From Halobacterium litoreum (GTDB lineage: Archaea > Halobacteriota > Halobacteria > Halobacteriales > Halobacteriaceae): a DNA stretch of 64,000 nucleotides. Position numbers and translations under genes: made by a program. Positions 41,349 through 49,557 of this stretch are shown here, piece after piece. The DNA lies in the NCBI RefSeq assembly GCF_021233415.1, contig NZ_CP089466.1, forward strand, positions 1,736,001-1,800,000. The letters run 5' to 3'. How positions within the stretch are numbered: the stretch's first letter is position 1; each line of letters begins with the position of its first letter. The notes beneath the pieces are model-generated. The model was given only the letters and a program-made list of their open reading frames with translations, had not been told where the DNA came from and did not search any database.

Positions 41349-41624
41349 CTACTCGTAGGGGTACCGCTCGTGGTGGCCGCAGTCACAGGTGACGACGACG
41401 TGGCCGTCCCGGGTGCGGACGCGGGCGTTCCGACCGGGCACGAGGTAGGTGTCGCAGGCGTCGCAGGTGAACCGCCGGAACTCGCGGGGCAACTGGAGGC
41501 GGTGGCGTTCCGCGAGCCGGCGGGCTCGGCGGACGTACTCGCGGGCGCGGTCGTCGTCGCCGGCGCGCGCTGCCTCCCGGGCGAGCGCGTGCAGGCGGTC
41601 GATTCGCTCCGCCGCGATGGACAT
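41349..41624 (-). CDS. rnp4: Ribonuclease P protein component 4 (Rpr2/Rpp21)
   Basis: The 91-residue protein from the ATG at 41624 has two N-terminal helices (IDRLHALAREAARAGDDDRA, YVRRARRLAERHRLQLP). A zinc ribbon with two cysteine pairs follows: FTCDACDTYLVPGRN and VTCDCGHHERYPYE. That is the Rpp21/Rpr2 fold. It assists tRNA 5' maturation as part of archaeal RNase P. It lies upstream of the CRM gene in the same orientation. Confidence 0.9.
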   Translation of the reverse strand: MSIAAERIDRLHALAREAARAGDDDRAREYVRRARRLAERHRLQLPREFRRFTCDACDTYLVPGRNARVRTRDGHVVVTCDCGHHERYPYE

Positions 41625-41695
41625 ACCGGCGCTCGGGCGGTCTCGCACAAGACAGTTCCGGTAGGGTTATCGGCAATCGCCGGCTTGCCCCGACA

Positions 41696-42745
41696 ATGCG
41701 CGCGTTGAACTACCTCGAACTCGAGGAACACGTCCGCGGGGGGATGGTCACCGCGACCCGACAGCAGCGCAAGGCCCTCGCGACGACGGACATCGAGGTG
41801 GTGGAGTCGCCGTGGCGTGCCGGCAACCCAGTGCAGTCGCTGGGCACGCTGTTCGCCGGCGAGGGGTACTTCGAGTCGTACGACGTGGCCCACTGCAACC
41901 TCGTGGGGCCCGGGAGTATCGCCGTCGCACAGCACGCGAAGCGCAACGACATCCCGCTCGTGTTGCACGCGCACTTCACGAAGGAGGACTTCGCCGAGTC
42001 GTTCCGGGGGTCGACCCAGATTGCGCCGGCGCTCGAACCGTACCTCCGGTGGTTCTACTCGCAGGCCGACCTCGTGCTCTGCCCGAGCGAGTACACGAAG
42101 GGCGTCCTCGAATCCTACCCCGTGGACGCGCCGATTCGCCCGATGTCGAACGGCGTGGACACGGAGAGCATGGCGGGCTACGAGGAGTTCCGCGAGGACA
42201 CCCGGGAGCGCTTCGACCTCGACGGGATGGTGGTGTACGCCGTCGGCGAGGTGTTCGAGCGGAAGGGGCTGACGACGTTCTGCGAACTCGCGAAGGCCAC
42301 CGACTACGACTTCGCGTGGTTCGGCCCCTACGACGAGGGGCCACAGGCCGGGAAAGCGACGCGGAAGTGGGTGAACAATCCGCCGGAGAACGTGACGTTC
42401 ACGGGGTTCATGGAGGACAAGCGCGCGGCGTTCGGCGCGGGCGACGTCTACCTGTTCCCCGCGAAAGTCGAGAACCAGGGCATCGCCGTGCTCGAAGCGA
42501 TGGCCTGCGGGAAGCCCGTCGTCCTCCGGGACATCGACGTGTTCCGGGAGTTCTTCGAGGACGGCGAGGACTGCCTGATGTGCGAGACGTTCGAGGAGTT
42601 CGAGGCCGCACTCGAACGCCTCGCGGACGACCCCGAGTTGCGCGAGCGTCTCGGCGAGAACGCCCGCGAGACGGCCGAAGAGCACAGCCTCGAGCGCGTC
42701 GGCGAGCGACTGGAGGAGACGTACCGCGAACTCGTGGAGGCGTAG
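41696..42745 (+). CDS. GT4-family glycosyltransferase
   Basis: The 349-residue GT-B enzyme has an acceptor domain beginning MRALNYLELEEHVRGGMVTA. The donor-binding domain has YAVGEVFERKGLTTFCELAK and the E-x7-E motif KVENQGIAVLEAMACGKPVV. No TM or signal sequence is present, so it acts at the cytosolic membrane face. A second GT4 gene starts one base past its stop. The pair probably builds a glycolipid or surface glycan by successive sugar additions. Donor and acceptor are unknown. Confidence 0.88.
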   Translation: MRALNYLELEEHVRGGMVTATRQQRKALATTDIEVVESPWRAGNPVQSLGTLFAGEGYFESYDVAHCNLVGPGSIAVAQHAKRNDIPLVLHAHFTKEDFAESFRGSTQIAPALEPYLRWFYSQADLVLCPSEYTKGVLESYPVDAPIRPMSNGVDTESMAGYEEFREDTRERFDLDGMVVYAVGEVFERKGLTTFCELAKATDYDFAWFGPYDEGPQAGKATRKWVNNPPENVTFTGFMEDKRAAFGAGDVYLFPAKVENQGIAVLEAMACGKPVVLRDIDVFREFFEDGEDCLMCETFEEFEAALERLADDPELRERLGENARETAEEHSLERVGERLEETYRELVEA

Positions 42746-42746
42746 C

Positions 42747-43853
42747 GTGACCGAGGACTTGCCGACCGTCGCGGCGTTCACGGACTCCTACCTGCCGACC
42801 GTCAACGGCGTCACGTACACCGTCTCGACGTGGCACGAGGAGTACCAGGCCCGGGGCGGGTCGATGCCGGTCGTCTACCCGCGCTCGGACCACGAACCCG
42901 ACGAGACCGAACACCCGGTGTCGAGTCTGCCGTTCCCGTTCTACGACGGCTACCGGATGGCGATTCCGAGCGCGCCCGACGAAGTCCGGGACGCCGACGT
43001 CGTTCACGCGCACACGCCGTTCGCGCTCGGCCTCGCGGGCTGGCGGCTCGCGGAGCAAAACGACGTGCCGCTGGTCGCGACGTACCACACGCCGACCGCG
43101 GAGTACGCGACCTACGTCGGCCCGGACGCGGTGACGGGCGCGGTGCGGCGCGCGAGCGAGCGCTGGGAGCGGTGGTTCCTCGACCGCGCGGACCTCGTGT
43201 TGACGCCGAGCGAGCGGACCAAAGAGGACGTCCGCGACCTCGGCGTGGAGACGCCCGTCGAACCGCTCCCGAACGGCGTCGACACCGAGCGCTTCCGGCC
43301 CGTCGACGGCGCGGCGTTCCGGGAGCGCCACGACCTCCCGACGGACCGCCCGCTCGTCGGCTACACGGGACGCCACGGCTACGAGAAGCGCCTCTCGGAC
43401 GTGCTCGCGGCGGCCGAGGAGTTGGACGTGACGGTGGCGTTCGGCGGCGACGGTCCCGCTCGCGACGACCTCGAAGCCGAGGCCGAGCGCCGCGACGTGG
43501 ACGCGCGCTTCCTCGGGTTCCTCGACCGCGACGACCTGCCGGCGTTCTACTCGGCCCTGGACGCGTTCGCGTTCCCGAGCCCCGTCGAGACCGAGGGGTT
43601 GGTCGCCCTGGAAGCCAACGCCTGCGGCACGCCGGTCGCGGGCGTGAACGCCGGCGCGCTCTCTGAGACGATTCTCGACGGCGAGACCGGCTACCACTAC
43701 GAACCCGGGAACCTTCCGGGCTTCCGGCGCGCGATACGGCGGACGCTGGACGAGAAGGGACGTCTCGGCGAGAACTGCATCGCGCGCCGCGACGACATCA
43801 GCGTCGGGCGCGCAATCGACAACCTGGTCGAACGCTACCGGTCGCTTCTCTAG
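42747..43853 (+). CDS. GT4-family glycosyltransferase, second of pair
   Basis: The 368-residue GT-B enzyme starts at a GTG one base after the previous stop. Its N-domain FTDSYLPTVNGVTYTVSTW is typical of mannosyl/glucosyl-diacylglycerol-type transferases. The C-domain has GYTGRHGYEKRLSDVL and the E-x7-E motif SPVETEGLVALEANACGTPV. The N-terminal motif resembles lipid glycosyltransferases, supporting a glycolipid role. It is convergent with the Gly-rich protein gene (4-base overlap). Confidence 0.88.
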   Translation: MTEDLPTVAAFTDSYLPTVNGVTYTVSTWHEEYQARGGSMPVVYPRSDHEPDETEHPVSSLPFPFYDGYRMAIPSAPDEVRDADVVHAHTPFALGLAGWRLAEQNDVPLVATYHTPTAEYATYVGPDAVTGAVRRASERWERWFLDRADLVLTPSERTKEDVRDLGVETPVEPLPNGVDTERFRPVDGAAFRERHDLPTDRPLVGYTGRHGYEKRLSDVLAAAEELDVTVAFGGDGPARDDLEAEAERRDVDARFLGFLDRDDLPAFYSALDAFAFPSPVETEGLVALEANACGTPVAGVNAGALSETILDGETGYHYEPGNLPGFRRAIRRTLDEKGRLGENCIARRDDISVGRAIDNLVERYRSLL

Positions 43854-44242
43854 TCTTCGAGCGCGTTCGCGATGCGGTCGAGTTTGTTGTTCGTGCGCTC
43901 CAGTTCCTTCCGGAGCTGTTCGAGTTCGCGCTCGACCTTCTCGCTGGACCCACCGCCGGACTCCTCGCGGCCGGGACCGCCGCCCATGCCCGGCGGGCCG
44001 CCACCGCCGCCCATCATGCCGCCCATCATCTGCGCGAACGGGTTTCCGCCGCCGCCACCGCCGCCCATGCCGCCGGGGCCGCCGCCCATCTCCTCCATGC
44101 GCTCGCGGGGGTCGGCGCCCTCGCCCTCTTCGCGTTCCTGCGCGCGCTCCTCGCGAATCTCTTTGACGCGCTCTCGGAACGACTTCTCTTCCTCCTCGCC
44201 GTTCTCCGCGTCGGCGTCGTTCTGGGGTTCGTCGTCTGCCAT
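43850..44242 (-). CDS. Gly/Met-rich haloarchaeal protein with terminal coiled coil
   Basis: The 130-residue protein has three parts: a charged helical N-terminus (SFRERVKEIREERAQEREEG), a low-complexity centre of Gly, Met and Pro (about residues 50-95), and a C-terminal coiled coil (VERELEQLRKELERTNNKLD). No family function is known to me. The Gly/Met stretch could be a flexible linker or oligomerisation tail. The ATG at 44242 is the first good start. The upstream frame extends into the repeat at 44327. Confidence 0.72.
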   Translation of the reverse strand: MADDEPQNDADAENGEEEEKSFRERVKEIREERAQEREEGEGADPRERMEEMGGGPGGMGGGGGGGNPFAQMMGGMMGGGGGPPGMGGGPGREESGGGSSEKVERELEQLRKELERTNNKLDRIANALED

Positions 44243-44326
44243 ACCCCCGAGTTCGCCGTCCGCACTGAAAAAAGCCTGCTTCCCGGTTCGGTCCACTCCT
44301 GCTCGTGATACCGTTTCGGCGTCCTC

Positions 44327-44430
44327 GAAAGCCCCCGCTCGCTGGCGGTCGCTCGCTGGCATATCGCTCACTCCGTTCGCGATAGCGGCCACCGAGACGA
44401 CCACGCGAACGCCAGCGAGCGGCCCCTTTC
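44327..44430. repeat. Inverted-repeat element with GAAAGCCCCCGCTCGCTGG arms
   Basis: A 19-base arm (44327-44345) is repeated inverted at 44412-44430 with three mismatches. The enclosed about 66 bases include further CGCTCGCTGGC words. The arms begin with the same GAAAGCCCC as the element at 1439-1527. It sits in the 235-base gap between the Gly-rich and DUF2797 genes, and nothing else is seen there. Confidence 0.6.
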
Positions 44431-44477
44431 AGTCCACCCGATGCCAGTAATCCAATCAGCAGGCACCACGTGACCGC

Positions 44478-45233
44478 TCAGAACGCCCCGAGACTCGACT
44501 GCACGTCGCGCTCGCTCGCTCCCTCGGTCGCGTCGTAACCGACGAGGTCGCGCATGTCGACGGCGTACGTCGTGCCGCCGCGTTCGAGGAGGAGGACGCG
44601 ACCCTTCGTCCCGACGACGGTGCCGGTCGCCATCGTCTCGGCGACGGGGCGCGCGTCGAGGTCGGCGCCGTAGTCGAAGGCGAACGTCTCGATGGGGTCG
44701 AAGTCCGCGAGCAAGTCGTTCCACGCCGCGCCGTCGACCGATTCGCCGAGTCCGCGAACCTTCGTCGGGACGCGCACGCGGTCCGGAATGTCCTCCGCAA
44801 TGCCGGCCTCGATGCGTCGCGCGCGCCGGCCGTCCTCGACGGTTCGGACGTGCGCCGCGCGGTCGGCGCCCTGTTCGCGGAGTCGTTCGTCGAGGCGCCA
44901 ACTCCGCGTGACGCCGACCTTGAACACGTCGGGGGCGAACGCCGCGAGGTAGACGGCGTGTTCCTCGTGACACGAGTCGCGGGGCATCGTGCAGTTCCCG
45001 ACACAGCGCGCACAGGGCCACGTCGACGTGTGGTCGTCGCAGTACGGCGCGCTCGGGTTCGGGCAGGACTCGTGGCCGTCGCCCCACGGGTCGCCGGCGC
45101 AGTGCCGCGATTCGAGCGTGTACGCGAGGCGTTCGCCGGCGACGAGCGACACGCGCTCGACCTCGCCCGCGTCCGCGACCTTGAGCGCGGCGGGACCGTC
45201 GCCCGGCGCCGTGTCGTACCCGACGATTTGCAC
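44478..45233 (-). CDS. DUF2797 family protein
   Basis: The 251-residue protein from the GTG at 45233 (MQIVGYDTAPGDGPAALKV) carries several cysteine groups: SRHCAGDP, HESCPNPSAPYCDDH, WPCARCVGNCTMPRDSC. A GIY-YIG-like core follows, HAVYLAAFAPDVFKVGVTRSWRLDERLREQGA, and the C-terminus is beta-rich. The cysteine set probably binds zinc. DUF2797 proteins are uncharacterised. The start is chosen over longer frames because those run into the VOC promoter. Confidence 0.82.
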   Translation of the reverse strand: MQIVGYDTAPGDGPAALKVADAGEVERVSLVAGERLAYTLESRHCAGDPWGDGHESCPNPSAPYCDDHTSTWPCARCVGNCTMPRDSCHEEHAVYLAAFAPDVFKVGVTRSWRLDERLREQGADRAAHVRTVEDGRRARRIEAGIAEDIPDRVRVPTKVRGLGESVDGAAWNDLLADFDPIETFAFDYGADLDARPVAETMATGTVVGTKGRVLLLERGGTTYAVDMRDLVGYDATEGASERDVQSSLGAF

Positions 45234-45341
45234 GCCACGAGGTAGGACCGTCCCCGGTAAATCTCCCCCGATGACGTGCGCGTCACCGGGTGGCGCGGAC
45301 GCCCGAGAGCGCTTATCCCCGCGGCCGGCGTAGCCGAGAGT

Positions 45342-45956
45342 ATGGCAGACGATTCGATTCCCACGAGCGCCGACGCGCCCGACAGCCCGTTCCGCACGAC
45401 CGGCACCGACCACATCACGGTGTGGGGGAGCAACGCCGAGGACACCATCGAGTTCTACCGCGACCTGCTCGGAATGCCGCTGGTGATGCGACAGCCGAAC
45501 CTCGACGACCCCTCACAGACCCACCTCTTTTTCGACACCGGGGACGGCCGCATCCTCACCGTGTTCGTGAGCGACGACCGCGACTCGAATCGCGGCCGCC
45601 TCCGTACCGCGGTCGGCGGCGTCCACCACCTCGCCTTCTCCATCGACCCGGAGGAGTTCGAGACGGTGATGGACTCTCTCGAAGCGGCGGGCCACCACTA
45701 CAACGTCTTCGACCGGGGCATCTTCTTCTCGCTGTACACGCAGGACAACAACGGCCTCATCATCGAGTTGGCGGCGGACAAGTACGACATCCCGGACGAC
45801 CGGCGCGGCGAGGTGTTGGCGACCGCCCAGCGCATCCGCGAGGAGGACGGCGCGGACTACGCGAAAGACGAGCACATGGAGGCCGCACTGGAGGAACTCG
45901 GCATCGAGGCAGAGCCCGCAGACCTGCCGAACGCCGCGACGGGCGCCGGAGTCTGA
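45342..45956 (+). CDS. VOC-family dioxygenase/glyoxalase-like protein
   Basis: The 204-residue protein has two vicinal-oxygen-chelate modules. Metal-ligand-type residues are in TTGTDHITVWG, GGVHHLAFSI and GLIIELAADKYD. The extra C-terminal helical tail is acidic. VOC enzymes include extradiol ring-cleaving dioxygenases and glyoxalases. It is followed 9 bases later by a second, longer VOC gene and then a carboxylesterase, a set seen in quinone-stress (mhq-like) clusters. Confidence 0.85.
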   Translation: MADDSIPTSADAPDSPFRTTGTDHITVWGSNAEDTIEFYRDLLGMPLVMRQPNLDDPSQTHLFFDTGDGRILTVFVSDDRDSNRGRLRTAVGGVHHLAFSIDPEEFETVMDSLEAAGHHYNVFDRGIFFSLYTQDNNGLIIELAADKYDIPDDRRGEVLATAQRIREEDGADYAKDEHMEAALEELGIEAEPADLPNAATGAGV

Positions 45957-45965
45957 ACCGACGCG

Positions 45966-46916
45966 ATGCTCACCGACACGCCCGGCATCCACCACGTCAC
46001 CGGCCTCGCGGCGGACGCCCAGCGCAACCTCGACTTCTACGCGGGCGTGCTCGGCCTGCGCCTCGTCAAGCGCACCGTGAATCAGGAGGACATGCTCCGG
46101 TACCACCTGTTTTACGGGAACGGGACCGGAGAGCCGGGGACCGTGTTCACGTCGTTCCCGTACCCGAACGAACCGCCGGGCAGAGTTGGCAGACCACAGA
46201 TTTCGGCGATGGCGTTCGCCGTGCCGCCGGAGTCACTCGCCTACTGGGCCGACCGCCTCGAATCGCGGGGTGTCGACACCGAGGAGGCCGAGCGCTTCGG
46301 CGATGCGGTCCTGCGCTTCGAGGACCCCGACGGCACGCGCGTCGAACTCGTCGCGACGGACTCGCCGGTCGAACCGTGGACTGGCGACGGCGTGCCCGAG
46401 CGCCACGCGATTCGCGGGATTCACGGCGTCTCGGTGCTCCCGACGAACCCCTACGCGACCGGCGCGCTGCTGGACACGCTCGGCTTCGAGTTAGTGGGCG
46501 AGGAGCAATCCGACGACGAGGCGCGGATTCGGTACCGCGCGGGCGGTGACCGAGCGACGGTCGTCGATGTGCTCGACGCCTCGACAGGGTTCGGGCGCGA
46601 GGGCACGGGCTCGATTCAGCACGTCGCCGTGCGCGTCGCGAGCGTCGAGGAACTGTACGAGTGGCACAGCCTCCTCCGGGAGCGCGACTACGACGTGTCC
46701 CGGGTGCGCGACCGGTACTTCTTCCATTCGCTGTACGTCCGGGACGCCGGCGGCATCCTCTTCGAGTTGGCGACCGAGAAACCGGGATTGACGCGCGGCG
46801 AGGACGTGGCCGACCTCGGGGAGTCGCTCGCGCTCCCCGACCGCTTCGAGGCGGACCGCGACCTGATAGAGAGCCAGTTGGAAGGCCTCGAACGCCCGGC
46901 GCCCGACGATGACTGA
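45966..46916 (+). CDS. Ring-cleaving dioxygenase-like VOC protein (MhqO/PcpA type)
   Basis: The 316-residue protein has four VOC half-modules: TPGIHHVTGLAADAQRNLDFYAGVLGLRLVKRTVNQ, EDPDGTRVELVATD, RGIHGVSVLP and GSIQHVAVRVAS, ending in GGILFELATEKPG. The metal ligands (His, His, Glu) are in place. This length and start match the MhqO/PcpA-like group that opens hydroquinones. Its stop overlaps the esterase start. Substrate is inferred only from family and neighbours. Confidence 0.87.
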   Translation: MLTDTPGIHHVTGLAADAQRNLDFYAGVLGLRLVKRTVNQEDMLRYHLFYGNGTGEPGTVFTSFPYPNEPPGRVGRPQISAMAFAVPPESLAYWADRLESRGVDTEEAERFGDAVLRFEDPDGTRVELVATDSPVEPWTGDGVPERHAIRGIHGVSVLPTNPYATGALLDTLGFELVGEEQSDDEARIRYRAGGDRATVVDVLDASTGFGREGTGSIQHVAVRVASVEELYEWHSLLRERDYDVSRVRDRYFFHSLYVRDAGGILFELATEKPGLTRGEDVADLGESLALPDRFEADRDLIESQLEGLERPAPDDD

Positions 46917-47571
46917 CGGCGAGGGCCCGGACCCGCACGCCGACCAGCCGGTGGTGTCGGCGGGCGCACCGGCGGCGGCCGCGGACGCCGTCGTGCTCGC
47001 GCTCCACGGACGCGGCGCGACCGCGCAGGGCGTGGTGAATCTCGTCGAACCGCTGTACCGACACGGGGTCGCCGTGGTCGCGCCGCAGGCGTCCCGGAGC
47101 CGGTGGTTCCCGCACGGCGCCGGCGAGCCAGTCGAGCGCAACGAACCGCACGTCTCGTCGGCGCTCGCGGCGGTCGACAGGACGCTCGCCGAGATTCGAG
47201 AGTGGGGCGTGCCGCCCGAACGCGTGCTCCTGTTCGGGTTCTCGCAGGGCGCCTGTGTCGCCAGCGAGTACGTCGCGCGAAATCCCCAGCGATTCGGCGG
47301 CGTCGCGGCGCTCCGCGGTGGCCTGCTCGGGCCGGTCGGGGAGACGCGGGACTTTGCCGGGGCGCTGGACGGAACGCCCGTATTCCTCGGCGTTGGCGGT
47401 GACGATGAGCGCGTGGACGCCGAGCGCATCGCCGAGACGGCCGCCGTCTTCCGAGAACTCGGCGGGGACGTGACCGAACGCGTCGCCGACGGCGTCGGAC
47501 ACGCCGTCGCGGACGACGAGTTCGAGGCGGTCGGCGGGATGCTGGACGCCCTTCTCGACGGCGAGGTGTGA
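46909..47571 (+). CDS. Alpha/beta hydrolase, phospholipase/carboxylesterase family
   Basis: The 220-residue serine hydrolase has VVLALHGRGATAQGVVNLV (oxyanion region), nucleophile LLFGFSQGACVAS, an acid in the FLGVGGDDERVD region, and DGVGHAV (catalytic His). It resembles YtpA/MhqD-type carboxylesterases. It overlaps the VOC gene by 8 bases, so both come from one transcript, and it may process ring-cleavage products. Cytoplasmic, no signal sequence. Confidence 0.87.
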   Translation: MTDGEGPDPHADQPVVSAGAPAAAADAVVLALHGRGATAQGVVNLVEPLYRHGVAVVAPQASRSRWFPHGAGEPVERNEPHVSSALAAVDRTLAEIREWGVPPERVLLFGFSQGACVASEYVARNPQRFGGVAALRGGLLGPVGETRDFAGALDGTPVFLGVGGDDERVDAERIAETAAVFRELGGDVTERVADGVGHAVADDEFEAVGGMLDALLDGEV

Positions 47572-47647
47572 GCGGTGTGCGGCGGCGCGAGACGGCCGGG
47601 GACGCGCGTGTAACCGGGTAACTCCGCCGTCGCCGAACGTACAAGTA

Positions 47648-47663
47648 GGTTCCGTACCGAACC
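47648..47663. promoter_or_regulatory. GGTTCCGTACCGAACC near-palindrome upstream of DoxX gene
   Basis: A 16-base imperfect palindrome flanked on both sides by AAGTA lies about 90 bases before the DoxX start. It is a candidate operator for a quinone- or redox-responsive regulator. A 26-codon GTG frame (47674-47754) lies between it and DoxX, overlapping the DoxX start as TGATG. Confidence 0.4.
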
Positions 47664-47753
47664 AAGTAACGTTGTGAAATCGACTATCGAAGCCACAGTT
47701 AGTTCGGACGCGTCGCGTACAACCCAGTTCGCCGCCAGCGAGGTGAGCGCCTG

Positions 47754-48167
47754 ATGGCGACGGGTCTCGAAGACGTCGCGTTGCTCGCGGCGCGCGTGCT
47801 GTTCGGGGGCGTGCTCGCGTTCATGGGCGTCAACCACTTCATGCAGACAGAGCAGATGACCGGCTACGCCCAACACAAGGGCCTACCGGCGCCGAAACTC
47901 TCGGTGCTCGCGTCGGGCGCGGTCCTCGTGCTCGGCGGCCTCGCCGTCGTCACGGGCGCGTTCCCCGCGGTGGGCGCGGTCGCGCTCGCCGCGTTCCTGC
48001 TCGCGTCCGCCGTGACGATGCACGACTTCTGGGCGGTGCCCGAGGACCAACAGCAAGACGAGATGACGAGTTTCCTGAAGAACGTCGCGCTCGCCGGCGG
48101 CGCACTCGCGTTCGCGGCGATTGCGTCCTCGACGTGGGCGTACAGCGCCGGACTGTCGGCGTTCTGA
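47754..48167 (+). CDS. DoxX family membrane protein (MhqP-like context)
   Basis: The 137-residue protein has four TM segments, with GVLAFMGVNHFMQTEQMTGYAQHKGLPAPKLSV in the DoxX signature position and MHDFWAVPEDQQQDEMTSFLKNVALAGGAL near the end. These are typical of the DoxX/YphA/MhqP group. It follows the VOC and esterase genes, giving the same three protein types as bacterial mhqNOP/mhqD loci. It is probably an accessory of quinone detoxification. That is inference from context. Confidence 0.83.
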   Translation: MATGLEDVALLAARVLFGGVLAFMGVNHFMQTEQMTGYAQHKGLPAPKLSVLASGAVLVLGGLAVVTGAFPAVGAVALAAFLLASAVTMHDFWAVPEDQQQDEMTSFLKNVALAGGALAFAAIASSTWAYSAGLSAF

Positions 48168-48291
48168 TTGTTTTCGGGTCGAATCGCAGACACCACCGTC
48201 GTCGTTCCCCTTCGTTTCGTAGCAAAATCTGCGAGTCGGGGCGAGGTTTATTTATTCCTCCGTGTCCCACGGTCCCACGAGACAGTTACAC

Positions 48292-49557
48292 ATGGACACA
48301 AACAACGCAGTCGAACGGGGCGTACGGTTCGCGCGTGGCAGCGTCGGGGGCGCGCTCGTCACCGCGTTCGCCGTCCTCCTCTTCCTCGACCTACTCGCGA
48401 AGCTCGCGGGCGTCTCACTCGGCCCGCTCCGCCTCGGATTCGTCTCGCTCGGTCCGTTCGGCGGTGAGTTACCGTTCCTGGCCGTCCTCGGCTACGTCTG
48501 GAACGGCCTCCTCATCGGGCTCGTCATCGGCCTCGCGAGCATCGGCCTCTCGCTCACGTACAGCATCCTCAACTTCGCGAACTTCGCGCACGGCGACTAC
48601 CTCACCGCGGGCGCGTTCTCCGGGTGGGCGGTCGCCTACATCGTCGCGGGCGTCGGCGGCGCCACCAAGATTCTGGAGAGCGCGCTCCACGTCGTCACCG
48701 GCCTCGGTCGGAACAGCCTCGAGTCCGCGAACCTCGTGAACCTCGTGCTCTTGCGCACGCCGCCCGGCGACGCCGGCGCGAACATGTGGCTCTCGCCGAT
48801 TGCCATCGTGCTCGGCCTCGTCGTCGCCGTCGGGTTCACGCTGCTCGTCGCGCTCGCACTCGACCGCGTCGTCTACAAACCGATGCGGGGCGCCGACGGC
48901 ATCTCCCTGCTCATCGCGTCGGTCGGCGTCGCGTTCGGCCTCCGGTACCTCATCGCGCTCGTGTTCGGGAACAGCCGTCGCATCGTCACCTCGACCGAGA
49001 AACTCCCGTCCTTCGACCTCGCGCAGGTGCTCGCGGACGTGCTCCCCGACTTCATCCTCGCGACGCCGAAGGCCGCCATCATCATCGACCTCCACGAGAT
49101 AACCCTCGTGGTCGTCGCCGTCGCGTTGATGCTCGGGATGCACCTCCTCCTCCAGCAGACGAAACTCGGGAAGGCGATGCGCGCGATGGCCGACAACCGC
49201 GACCTCGCGCGCGTCACCGGCATCCCCACCGAGCGCGTCATCCGCACCACGTGGATGCTCGGCGCCGGCCTCACGGGGGCCGCCGGCTTCCTCTACGTGC
49301 TCTCCCAGAGCGGCCTCGGGTTCACGAGCGGGTGGCGGCTCCTCCTGCTCATCTTCGCCGCGGTCATCATGGGCGGCATCGGCTCCATCTACGGCGCCAT
49401 CGCCGGCGGCCTCGTCATCGGCCTCGCGAGCCGCGTCTCCCTCGTCTGGCTACAGGGCGACCTCGCGGCGTTCGCGCGCCCGACCGCGTTCGCGCTGATG
49501 ATTCTCATCCTCCTGTTCCGTCCGTCCGGCATCTTCGGCGGGGTGAAAACCGCATGA
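48292..49557 (+). CDS. livH: Branched-chain amino acid ABC transporter permease LivH
   Basis: The 421-residue permease has eight or more TM helices. LivH motifs include GLSLTYSILNFANFAHGDYLTAGAF and KAMRAMADNRDLARVTGIPTERV (the EAA-like cytoplasmic loop), and the C-terminal LLIFAAVIMGGIGSIYGAIAGG. It is first in livHMGF. The ATG at 48292 follows a 124-base promoter gap containing TTTATTTATT at about 48249, a good TATA region. The 60-residue insertion around residues 125-165 is longer than in bacterial LivH. Confidence 0.9.
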   Translation: MDTNNAVERGVRFARGSVGGALVTAFAVLLFLDLLAKLAGVSLGPLRLGFVSLGPFGGELPFLAVLGYVWNGLLIGLVIGLASIGLSLTYSILNFANFAHGDYLTAGAFSGWAVAYIVAGVGGATKILESALHVVTGLGRNSLESANLVNLVLLRTPPGDAGANMWLSPIAIVLGLVVAVGFTLLVALALDRVVYKPMRGADGISLLIASVGVAFGLRYLIALVFGNSRRIVTSTEKLPSFDLAQVLADVLPDFILATPKAAIIIDLHEITLVVVAVALMLGMHLLLQQTKLGKAMRAMADNRDLARVTGIPTERVIRTTWMLGAGLTGAAGFLYVLSQSGLGFTSGWRLLLLIFAAVIMGGIGSIYGAIAGGLVIGLASRVSLVWLQGDLAAFARPTAFALMILILLFRPSGIFGGVKTA

